From JBEKSX01 sp049516635 (GTDB taxonomy: Bacteria; Bacteroidota; Ignavibacteria; Tepidaquicellales; OLB5): a stretch of 15,757 nucleotides of DNA. Positions 1 to 6,361 of the stretch are shown piece after piece. The notes under the pieces are model-generated. The model was not told the DNA's origin and made no database searches. It worked only from the letters and a program-made list of their open reading frames with translations. The DNA is taken from assembly GCA_049516635.1 (NCBI GenBank), contig JBEKSX010000070.1, positions 1-15,757 of the forward strand, written 5' to 3'. A program made the position numbers and the translations under genes. Positions within the stretch are counted from its first letter, which is position 1; each line of letters starts with the position of its first letter.

Positions 1-1272
1 GTTACCATGGGGGTGGTTCTCCCCTTATTCGAGGAATCAAACGATGAAGGCAAGAAACAACTGGGTATGGAAGTACTTAACGGTGTTAAGTTCGCGCTCT
101 CGGAGTATTATAAGACTTCAGGCAAAGATGTACTTCTGGATGTAAGGGATACAAAAAAGGATGTAGAAACGACCGTTAATATTATGACTGAATTAGGAGA
201 GAATGATTCTGTAGTTTGTGTGCTCGGACCTATATACAGCAATGAGCTTTCCGAATCAGCCGATGATGCCTTCATGTATCAGATGCCTGTGGTCTCTCCT
301 ACCGCCACGGGTGATGATCTGGCTGATACACATGAATACGTTTTTCAGCTCAACCCGACATATGATGTGCGGGGCAGGCTGATGGCAGATTATCTGTATA
401 AAGAACATGGTATGAGAAATTTTGCCGTATTAGCGGAAGAATCTTACGGGACGAATTTTTCGAAGCACTTTGAGGAAGAAGCAAAAAAGCTCGGTGCTAA
501 AATAGTAATATCCGATACTTATAATAAGAATTGGAAAAATATCAACCAGATTGTGGAGCATTTTAATAGAGTCATTCTTGAAAACGATCTGTTTATTAAT
601 CCTTCCAATCTTAATTTGAAGCAAAGGGAGAAGCTTGAAAACTCAGGATTAAGATACGGATTGCTGGATTCGCTTATAAACCTCAAGGCTGAGGTCAGCA
701 TATATTTTCTTTTTGGCAGAAATGCAAAAAAGGTGATCGATACGCTGAATATTAAACCTTACCAGCTTAAAAGCGATACCTTAAAGTTCATTCAGGGTTA
801 TATAGATGCTATATATATACCGATATCAAATCCTTCAGAGATAAGCTTATTGGTGCCTGAGTTATTTTCCAGCGGGCTGGCTTTCTTTATTGCCGGAACC
901 GGTGACTGGAACAATGATAAAGCCCTGGAAGACAATAAGATGTATCTTAAGAACCTAATATTCGAATCCGAATATTACCTGGATGAAGAGAACCCAAAGC
1001 TTACGGAATTAAAATCAGCACTGAAGAAGACAAAGTACAAGTTGAATAAATCATTTCTTTTCGGATATGATTCTATGGGACTTCTGTTAAATATTATTTC
1101 CGAGGGGAACCATACCCGCCGGGAAATTTATGATGCATTGAATAAGGTCTCTTCTTATGATGCCATTAAATCAAAGATATCACTAGACCACAGGAGAGTG
1201 AATTCCGAACTGAACATACTAACTTATAATGACGGCTTAAAGAGGATATGTACTTATAAGCTGCCCAAATAA
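1..1272 (+). CDS. Periplasmic-binding-fold protein (Peripla_BP_6/LpoA-like), 5'-truncated
   Basis: The frame is open from base 1, and the first visible residues (VTMGVVLPLF) are the first beta strand of a type-1 periplasmic-binding fold, so the signal peptide and true start lie upstream of the window. The ATG at 7 is probably internal. Numbering from that Met, recognisable fold elements are VCVLGPIYSNE (~70-80, end of lobe 1 sheet), MPVVSPTATGDDL (~93-105), NFAVLAEESYGTNF (~138-151) and DAIYIPISNPSE (~267-278). The family includes Leu/Ile/Val-type ABC solute receptors and the penicillin-binding-protein activator LpoA. No permease or ATPase gene is visible, and the next gene, two bases away, is a LysM peptidoglycan-binding protein, so an LpoA-like envelope role is at least as likely as solute uptake (inference). 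An extra segment at about residues 182-258 breaks the usual spacing between strands. Fold confidence is good; function is uncertain. Confidence 0.8.
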   Translation, partial: VTMGVVLPLFEESNDEGKKQLGMEVLNGVKFALSEYYKTSGKDVLLDVRDTKKDVETTVNIMTELGENDSVVCVLGPIYSNELSESADDAFMYQMPVVSPTATGDDLADTHEYVFQLNPTYDVRGRLMADYLYKEHGMRNFAVLAEESYGTNFSKHFEEEAKKLGAKIVISDTYNKNWKNINQIVEHFNRVILENDLFINPSNLNLKQREKLENSGLRYGLLDSLINLKAEVSIYFLFGRNAKKVIDTLNIKPYQLKSDTLKFIQGYIDAIYIPISNPSEISLLVPELFSSGLAFFIAGTGDWNNDKALEDNKMYLKNLIFESEYYLDEENPKLTELKSALKKTKYKLNKSFLFGYDSMGLLLNIISEGNHTRREIYDALNKVSSYDAIKSKISLDHRRVNSELNILTYNDGLKRICTYKLPK

Positions 1273-1274
1273 TC

Positions 1275-2150
1275 GTGATACTGAGAAAATTTATTCCATA
1301 TATTATTTTTTTTGTAACTGTTGTTCAGCCCTGTGCTTCGTATACCCAGCAGCGTCCCGAGATGTCAAAAGAAGAGTGGAATATTCGCAGAGATGATTAT
1401 GCAGTCCAGATCATTGTACTTTTGAGAAAGCTTGAGGGCATTGATCATAAGATCGACAGTTTAACGTCGGTTGACTCATTAAAATCAAAAGAATTAGAGA
1501 AGAATGAAGAAGAGCTTTATGCTCTTGTAGGCTTCACGAAATCGGGAATAGAAGAATTCAGAAAAAAGTTTGAACTCACAGAAGATAAGATCAGCAGCAG
1601 GATAAGTTCTCCAGAAGATGCAAAGGCGATGTATTTTGATGAAATAAGCAGAAGCAAAGCGATATGCCTTCCTGAGTTTTCTGAAAGATATTCTTCGATG
1701 AAGAAGCATCTGGAGGAGTGGGAAGGATTCGTGCCGTTGATAGCAGAAACAAATAAAGAAGTGATTGTGAATAAGGAAGAAACACCTGTGCAGGAAAAAA
1801 TCAATGAGCCAATAGAAGAATATCAAAATACTCCCGGCGAGGAAAAAAATATTGAATCATCTCCTGTTAACGAAAGAACATACACTGTGGTCAAAGGTGA
1901 TTGCCTTCGCAGCATCGCCCAGGCAAAATATAATTCATCTGAGCTATGGCCTTTGATATGGCTGGCTAATAAAGACGGTATAGTGAACGAAAGAAATTTT
2001 TATTTCGATTTCCAGCGGGCTGTGATCGATCCGAATCGTATTTATCCAGGGCAAATATTGTTTTTACCGGTGGTAACGCAAAAGATGAGGACTGATGTCG
2101 AGAACTTTGAAAAACGTATCCGGGGGAAAATAAGCCCTGAAGAGAAATAA
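1275..2150 (+). CDS. Secreted LysM-domain protein, paralog 1
   Basis: This 291-aa protein starts at GTG two bases after the preceding stop, so it is probably co-transcribed and translationally coupled. Residues 1-22 form a signal peptide (basic N-end, then a run rich in I/F/V, then Ala/Ser), which supports this start. Residues ~30-155 are charged and helical, containing FRKKFE (95-100), MYFDEIS (119-125) and CLPEF (131-135). Residues ~156-201 are a Glu/Asn/Pro-rich linker. A LysM domain follows at about 202-266 (TYTVVKGDCLRSI ... NRIYPGQILFLPV). LysM binds the GlcNAc backbone of peptidoglycan, so the protein should sit in the periplasm on the wall. The central and LysM regions align closely with the protein at 2615-3535, including the two conserved Cys (CLPEF, KGDCL), so the two are paralogs. 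No catalytic domain is visible. Function beyond wall binding is unknown. Confidence 0.85.
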   Translation: MILRKFIPYIIFFVTVVQPCASYTQQRPEMSKEEWNIRRDDYAVQIIVLLRKLEGIDHKIDSLTSVDSLKSKELEKNEEELYALVGFTKSGIEEFRKKFELTEDKISSRISSPEDAKAMYFDEISRSKAICLPEFSERYSSMKKHLEEWEGFVPLIAETNKEVIVNKEETPVQEKINEPIEEYQNTPGEEKNIESSPVNERTYTVVKGDCLRSIAQAKYNSSELWPLIWLANKDGIVNERNFYFDFQRAVIDPNRIYPGQILFLPVVTQKMRTDVENFEKRIRGKISPEEK

Positions 2151-2241
2151 TATACTGTCCTAAAAAGTCTACACTTTAGCAGTAACCTCAAAAACTACAC
2201 ATTAATCAATTAATAATACTGTATATTTTTTTAGAAAGTAC

Positions 2242-2272
2242 TTGACAAAGGTGAAAAATGACCTTATATTTG
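2242..2272 (+). promoter_or_regulatory. Strong promoter: TTGACA, 17-bp spacer, TATATT overlapping TAnnTTTG
   Basis: A perfect TTGACA (2242-2247) is followed after 17 bp by TATATT (2265-2270, 5/6 match to TATAAT). The same -10 reads TATATTTG (2265-2272), an exact match to the Bacteroidota -7 element TAnnTTTG. It lies in the gap between the first LysM gene and the lipoprotein gene, about 55 bp upstream of the lipoprotein ATG, and gives a predicted 5' leader of roughly 45-50 nt. It is the clearest promoter in the window and implies that the lipoprotein/LysM pair is strongly expressed independently of the genes upstream. Confidence 0.75.
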
Positions 2273-2290
2273 TATCACTTTAATTAACCC

Positions 2291-2318
2291 TATTTTATAA
2301 CGCCATAAAATAAAGGAG
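2291..2318 (+). promoter_or_regulatory. Leader inverted repeat abutting the Shine-Dalgarno
   Basis: TATTTTAT (2291-2298) and ATAAAATA (2305-2312) are perfect 8-bp inverted repeats around a 6-nt loop. They end directly at a consensus AAGGAG ribosome site (2313-2318), 7 nt before the lipoprotein ATG. All pairs are A-U, so the hairpin is weak. It could keep the ribosome site in an open position or modulate initiation, but it may also be a chance product of AT-rich sequence. Confidence 0.4.
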
Positions 2319-2325
2319 AAACTAC

Positions 2326-2613
2326 ATGGCAAAAATTAGAACCATGCTGTACATCTTCCTTGCAGCAATGATGCTGACCGGTACATCCATGCTTATTGGA
2401 TGCGGCGGCGGAGTTGACGAAGAGCAGATGCAGCAGTTAAACAACCTGAAAGCTGAAGTCGAAAGCCTTCAGAGCCAGGTGAAAGCTAAAGAAGACGAGA
2501 AAGCTTCTTTAGAGAAAAAGATCTCCGATCAAGAGGCAAAGAACAAAAAATGTTCAGACGATCTGGCAAAGGTTAAAAACTGTGTCGACGATCTGAATAG
2601 GGAGGGTAAGTAA
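2326..2613 (+). CDS. Small coiled-coil lipoprotein (Braun-lipoprotein-like architecture)
   Basis: This 95-aa protein has a consensus AAGGAG ribosome site and its own strong promoter. Residues 1-25 are a lipoprotein signal peptide with lipobox LIGC; Cys26 would be lipidated, and the following GGGVDEE has no obvious inner-membrane retention signal. The mature part (70 aa) is almost entirely a coiled coil. Core positions follow a clean 3-4 heptad spacing at 38, 41, 45, 48, 52, then 62, 66, 76, 80, 83, 87 and 90, with polar residues at 55, 59, 69 and 73. Two extra cysteines (76, 86) could form disulfides. The last residue is Lys95, as in Lpp, where the terminal lysine is joined to peptidoglycan. 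I see the architecture only; homology to Lpp is not claimed. The gene lies one base before a LysM gene, which suggests an outer-membrane anchor working with a wall-binding partner. Confidence 0.85.
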   Translation: MAKIRTMLYIFLAAMMLTGTSMLIGCGGGVDEEQMQQLNNLKAEVESLQSQVKAKEDEKASLEKKISDQEAKNKKCSDDLAKVKNCVDDLNREGK

Positions 2614-2614
2614 T

Positions 2615-3535
2615 ATGAAACTGCATAAATTAATCATATTCGTACTCGCTTTTGGATTAGTTTTCTTATCCAAAGCCCCGTTGTTTGCCCAGGATGACGA
2701 TGACGAAGAGAATCAACAGATGGAAGAAATGGATGAAGAGACATGGCAAAAACAGATGGATGACTACAACGCACAGAAGACCCAATTAACAGCGAAACTT
2801 GCTGACCTGAATAAGGATATTGACGGGTTAAAAGCTTCTCTTGCCGAAAAAGAGAACAATTTCAAGGTTTGTGATGCCGCAATCTATGCTGCAGTCGGAA
2901 ACACAAGAGAAGGCGTTGCTGATTTCAGGAAAAAATTCGAAGAGACTGAAAAGAAGATCAACGGTAAGTCCGGAACCCCGGCTGATGCAAGAAAGATGTA
3001 TTTCGATGAGATCTCCAAAGATAAGGCAAGATGCTTACCCGAGTTCGCAGACAGATATGCTTCAATGAAGAAGAAACTGCTCGACTGGGAAGGTATAAAG
3101 CCTGTTGAAGGTGGAACATATACAGTTGTCAAAGGCGACTGCTTATGGAAGATCTCTAAGATGAAATACAACTCACCGTACTACTGGCCGGCAATCTGGG
3201 ATGCTAACAAGAACGGTGTTGTTAACAAAGACCAACTGACCAACCATCGCCACAAAGCGGTGACCAATCCTAACTTGATCTATCCGGGTCAGGTCTTGAG
3301 GATCCCGACACTTACCGATGCTCAGAAAAAAGAAGCTGAAATGAAATCAAAGAAGTACAGAAGACACAGAAATGTTAAAAAAGAAGAAGGCGTAAAGAAG
3401 GAAGAGACCAAGAAGGAAACTAAGAAAGAGGTAAAGAAAGAAGAACCTAAGAAAGAAACTAAGAAAGAGACCAAGAAAGAAGAGCCTAAGAAAGACGTTA
3501 AGAAAGACGTTAAGAAAGACGATACTAAGAAATAA
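2615..3535 (+). CDS. Secreted LysM-domain protein, paralog 2, with Lys/Glu-rich tail
   Basis: This 306-aa protein starts at ATG one base after the lipoprotein stop, with GGAGGG at 2601-2606 as ribosome site. Residues 1-25 are a signal peptide, probably cleaved after LFA. An acidic stretch (DDDDEEN) follows, then a helical charged region to about residue 160, sharing FRKKFEETE, MYFDEIS, CLPEF and YASMKK-type segments with the paralog at 1275-2150. The LysM domain spans about 168-231 (TYTVVKGDCLWKI ... NLIYPGQVLRIP). It carries roughly 15-20 extra residues between WDANKN and NPNLIYPG compared with a minimal LysM. From about residue 255 to the end it is a low-complexity KKE/KKD repeat tail with scattered Pro and Thr. 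Periplasmic, wall-bound localisation is inferred. The tail might bind anionic surface polymers or act as a spacer. No enzyme domain is seen. Confidence 0.88.
   Translation: MKLHKLIIFVLAFGLVFLSKAPLFAQDDDDEENQQMEEMDEETWQKQMDDYNAQKTQLTAKLADLNKDIDGLKASLAEKENNFKVCDAAIYAAVGNTREGVADFRKKFEETEKKINGKSGTPADARKMYFDEISKDKARCLPEFADRYASMKKKLLDWEGIKPVEGGTYTVVKGDCLWKISKMKYNSPYYWPAIWDANKNGVVNKDQLTNHRHKAVTNPNLIYPGQVLRIPTLTDAQKKEAEMKSKKYRRHRNVKKEEGVKKEETKKETKKEVKKEEPKKETKKETKKEEPKKDVKKDVKKDDTKK
3377..3532 (+). repeat. KKE/KKD-encoding low-complexity repeat
   Basis: Near-tandem AAGAAAGA-type units encode about 50 residues of the form KKEE(P/T), KKET and KKDV at the C-terminus of the second LysM protein. The purine-rich strand bias is extreme here. 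Copy number in such tracts commonly varies between strains, and reverse-frame open readings across it are artefacts. Confidence 0.85.
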
Positions 3536-3575
3536 CTTCGGGATTTCACTTTCAGTTGTTGACTTACAACAATTT

Positions 3576-3615
3576 AAGAACCCTTATACATTACAGTATA
3601 AGGGTTCTTTGTTTT
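3576..3615 (+). terminator. Intrinsic terminator, 14-bp perfect stem
   Basis: AAGAACCCTTATAC (3576-3589) and its exact reverse complement (3596-3609) flank the 6-nt loop ATTACA and are followed by a T-rich run (TTTGTTTT). It lies 40 nt after the second LysM stop and separates the envelope unit from phoH. Confidence 0.9.
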
Positions 3616-3640
3616 ATAAATTATTTATTATTTTTACGTA

Positions 3641-4645
3641 TTGTCTATAGAAGAAAAATATATATCACTCGAGGGGGTCGACCTCGCAGATTTCACCGGT
3701 TTCAACGAAAAAAATATTGACCTTATCAGGGAGCAATTTCATTCTAATATTACAATAAGGGGTGAAACTGTATATCTTAAAGGTGAGCAGGAAGAAATAG
3801 TCCAGCTCGAAACAATTTTCAAGGAACTTGCACTCCTTCAGAAAAGACAGGGTAAAATAACAGAAAGCGATATCAGCCTTATTCTTGAGCTGGTTACAGG
3901 TTCCAGGGATGTTGATCTTGAAAAAAGATTCGGTGTGAAAAAGGAAGAACTTGATGACGTGATCCTGGTGGAGAAGAATGATTTCGTCAAGCCGAAAACG
4001 TTGGGACAAAGAGATTTTTATTATACAACAAAGAATAATGAGATTGTTTTTGTCATCGGACCCGCAGGAACGGGTAAAACATACCTGTCCGTTGCCATAG
4101 CGCTTGCGGCTCTGAAGAGTAAAAGAGTTAACCGGATCATTCTCTCCCGTCCGGCAGTAGAGGCGGGTGAAAGTCTTGGTTTCCTGCCGGGTGATCTGTC
4201 CGAAAAAGTAAATCCATACCTTAAACCACTTTTCGATGCACTTGAGGATATGATTCCCATAGAAAAGCTCAGGTCTTATTTTGAAAAGAATATAATTGAG
4301 ATCATTCCGCTTGCATATATGCGCGGTAGAACGCTAAATAATGCGTTCCTTATTCTTGATGAAGCACAAAATACCACGGCTCTTCAAATGAAGATGTTCC
4401 TCACAAGGTTGGGTGTAAATTCAAAAGCAATAATAACGGGCGATATCACACAGATAGATCTTCCTACAAAACAAACTTCAGGACTGGTTCAAATTCAGAA
4501 TATACTTCAGCACATAGACGGGGTTGAATTTGTTTACCTGACAAAGAAGGATGTAGTCCGACATAAGCTTGTTAAAGACATCATTAATGCTTATGAAAAA
4601 TACTCAAATGGAAATAATAAAAAAGATGAGGGAGAAGTGCAATGA
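3641..4645 (+). CDS. phoH: PhoH family ATPase (PhoH-like/YbeZ)
   Basis: This 334-aa protein belongs to the PhoH/YbeZ P-loop ATPases, which are linked to RNA metabolism and ribosome maturation, often together with the endonuclease YbeY. The N-terminal ~115 residues are a KH-like domain; the opening EKYISLEGVD is typical of the family. Walker A is GPAGTGKT at 140-147, followed by the family signature GFLPGDL (180-186). The Walker B region is LILDEAQN (237-244), with Asp240 and Glu241, and a sensor-type TGD lies at 267-269. I chose TTG at 3641. An in-frame stop at 3617 and the lack of any upstream ATG, GTG or TTG leave no better start, and the protein beginning matches family members. No Shine-Dalgarno is visible. 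ybeY is not adjacent here. A terminator precedes the gene and another follows it, so it is probably monocistronic. Confidence 0.93.
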   Translation: MSIEEKYISLEGVDLADFTGFNEKNIDLIREQFHSNITIRGETVYLKGEQEEIVQLETIFKELALLQKRQGKITESDISLILELVTGSRDVDLEKRFGVKKEELDDVILVEKNDFVKPKTLGQRDFYYTTKNNEIVFVIGPAGTGKTYLSVAIALAALKSKRVNRIILSRPAVEAGESLGFLPGDLSEKVNPYLKPLFDALEDMIPIEKLRSYFEKNIIEIIPLAYMRGRTLNNAFLILDEAQNTTALQMKMFLTRLGVNSKAIITGDITQIDLPTKQTSGLVQIQNILQHIDGVEFVYLTKKDVVRHKLVKDIINAYEKYSNGNNKKDEGEVQ

Positions 4646-4649
4646 TCTC

Positions 4650-4677
4650 AAGATTTTTTTACCTAAATCTTTTTTTT
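4650..4677 (+). terminator. Probable intrinsic terminator after phoH
   Basis: AAGATTT (4650-4656) and AAATCTT (4665-4671) form a 7-bp stem with an 8-nt loop, running into an uninterrupted T tract (4670-4677). The stem has only one G-C pair per strand and is weak, but its position five bases after the phoH stop fits. Confidence 0.55.
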
Positions 4678-4764
4678 AAAGTATTAAGGACATATGAAAT
4701 TTGCTTTTTCATCTATTTTCTCATTTTCATTTAATCTTTTAAGCATTTTGGTTATATTCCAGCG

Positions 4765-5511
4765 ATGTATCGAATAAAATTAAACGAATTTGAAGGACCT
4801 CTGGACCTGCTGTTGTTTTTTATACAGCGCGATGAGCTGGATATTCACAATATCCCTATATCCAAGATCACAGCCGAATTCTGCGAATATGTAAATTATA
4901 TGCAGGTTCTTGACCTCGAAATTGCGAGTGAGTTTATTCTGATGGCGGCTACCCTGATCCAGATAAAAGCTAAGATGATGATAATGTCAGATGATGAAGA
5001 AATCGAAGAAGAAGAAGATCCGAGGTACGAACTGGTGAGACGGCTTCTGGAATATAAAAGATACAAGGATGCTTCAGTAGAAGTGGCTAATTATGAAGGT
5101 GAGCAGAGAAATATTTTTTATAGGCATGACTATGAAGGGGATGAGAAAGAGCCATATTCCGTGGATAATGACCCGAGCTTGCAGAATCTGACACTGTACA
5201 ACCTCATCAAAGCTTTTAAGTATGCGATGGATCACCGTCCCAAGGAGGTCATACACAATATTACCAGGTTCAATGTTTCCCTGGATGAACAGGTTGATTT
5301 TCTGAATAAAATCTGCAATGCACAGGAATTTATTTCTTTTCTAGAAATTATCAAAACCATGAATGAAAAACTGCGTATCGTTGTAACGTTCATCGCAGTG
5401 CTAGAAATGGTGAAAAATGGGTTATTAGGCATAAGGATCAATAATGAGCTGTCCGATTTCATAATATTCAGGATCGCTGTTCCTGAACCAAACATTCGCT
5501 ATGACGAGTAA
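4765..5511 (+). CDS. scpA: Segregation and condensation protein A
   Basis: This 248-aa protein is the kleisin subunit that bridges the SMC dimer and, with ScpB, forms the bacterial condensin that compacts and separates daughter chromosomes. The N-terminus shows the ScpA hallmark FEGPLDLLLFFIQRDELDI (residues 9-27), followed by ITAEFCEYV and the helical LEIASEFILMAATLIQIKAKMM that contacts the SMC neck. An acidic segment (EEIEEEED) lies mid-protein. The C-terminal winged helix (about 175-245) contains SFLEIIKTMNEKLRIVVTFIAVLEMVKNG, where the SMC head docks. Length is typical for the family. The ATG at 4765 fits the family start; no clear ribosome site is seen. The gene overlaps scpB by 11 bp and heads the scpAB-rsuA/rluB-lysS run. 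Confidence 0.95.
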   Translation: MYRIKLNEFEGPLDLLLFFIQRDELDIHNIPISKITAEFCEYVNYMQVLDLEIASEFILMAATLIQIKAKMMIMSDDEEIEEEEDPRYELVRRLLEYKRYKDASVEVANYEGEQRNIFYRHDYEGDEKEPYSVDNDPSLQNLTLYNLIKAFKYAMDHRPKEVIHNITRFNVSLDEQVDFLNKICNAQEFISFLEIIKTMNEKLRIVVTFIAVLEMVKNGLLGIRINNELSDFIIFRIAVPEPNIRYDE

Positions 5512-6361
5512 TAATCTTAAAAATATAATAGAAGCTCTTCTCTTCTCTTCCGATAGACCTTTATCTCTTTTACAGATAAAGGATCTTATTAACGAAGAGA
5601 AAGAAAGCACAGGTATGACTGCTGACATTAAGCATATCGAAGCTTCTATTGCCGAGATTAAAGAAAAGTATCAAAGCGATGAATATTCGTTCAGGTTAAT
5701 GGATATTGCGGGAGGTTTCAGGTTTGCAACTAAAAAACCCTACAGTGCCTGGGTTACCAAGATGAATAAAGACAAGCTGAGACGTCGTTTATCTCAGTCA
5801 GCGCTGGAAACGCTTTCTATTATTGCATATAATCAGCCCATTACGAAATCGGAGATCGAATTTGTACGGGGTGTTAATGTGGATTATATCGTAGGTGCAC
5901 TGCTTGAAAAAAATCTTGTGACCATTAAAGGACGAGCAGACGCACCTGGACGCCCGATGTTATACGGCACAACCCCGGAATTTTTAGAGCTGCTCGGAAT
6001 TAACTCGACCGCTGAACTGCCGCCGCTTAAAGAGATACAGGAAATTATTAAATCAGGTCCGCCCGAGGGCATCACACAATCGGATATCGATTTCTATGAA
6101 GAGATCAATATGATTAAGGCAAAAGCCGCAAACAATGAAACATTTAAGGAAGCAGAACAGAATATTTTAAAGGAAGTCGAAGATTTGAGTACCGGGGAGC
6201 AAACTGCGATTGAAAGCTCTTCCAACAATGATATACTTGAAGATAACGGATCAATTGGAACGGAAGAAGTTAATGATGGTGAAGAGATTATTATACCCTC
6301 CTCCGATGAACGTTCCGAAGATGCATCTTCAGAAAATGTTGATGAAGAGAAGATCGAATGA
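5501..6361 (+). CDS. scpB: Segregation and condensation protein B, with acidic C-terminal tail
   Basis: This 286-aa protein has two winged-helix domains: about 5-85 (NIIEALLFSSDRPLSL at the start) and about 90-165. The second contains the conserved ALETLSIIAYNQPITKSEIE, RGVNVDY and GRADAPGRPMLYGTTPEFLELLG segments (within 101-166). ScpB dimerises and binds the ScpA kleisin in the SMC complex. The ATG lies inside the end of scpA (11-bp overlap), a standard sign of translational coupling and equimolar synthesis. After about residue 207 comes an ~80-residue low-complexity tail rich in Glu, Asp, Ser and Asn that is absent from the short ScpB of model organisms (about 190-200 aa). Extended acidic tails are seen in FCB-group members, so this is probably lineage-typical. 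Its stop overlaps the next ATG (ATGA). Confidence 0.95.
   Translation: MTSNNLKNIIEALLFSSDRPLSLLQIKDLINEEKESTGMTADIKHIEASIAEIKEKYQSDEYSFRLMDIAGGFRFATKKPYSAWVTKMNKDKLRRRLSQSALETLSIIAYNQPITKSEIEFVRGVNVDYIVGALLEKNLVTIKGRADAPGRPMLYGTTPEFLELLGINSTAELPPLKEIQEIIKSGPPEGITQSDIDFYEEINMIKAKAANNETFKEAEQNILKEVEDLSTGEQTAIESSSNNDILEDNGSIGTEEVNDGEEIIIPSSDERSEDASSENVDEEKIE

Noticed and set aside
2151..2241. Possible terminator after the first LysM gene
   Set aside because: Only 4-5 bp AT stems could be formed near the T run at 2226-2232, not better than chance.
3322..3549. Minus-strand Ser/Phe-rich open frame
   Set aside because: It is the antisense image of the Lys/Glu repeat tail and has no start context or family resemblance.
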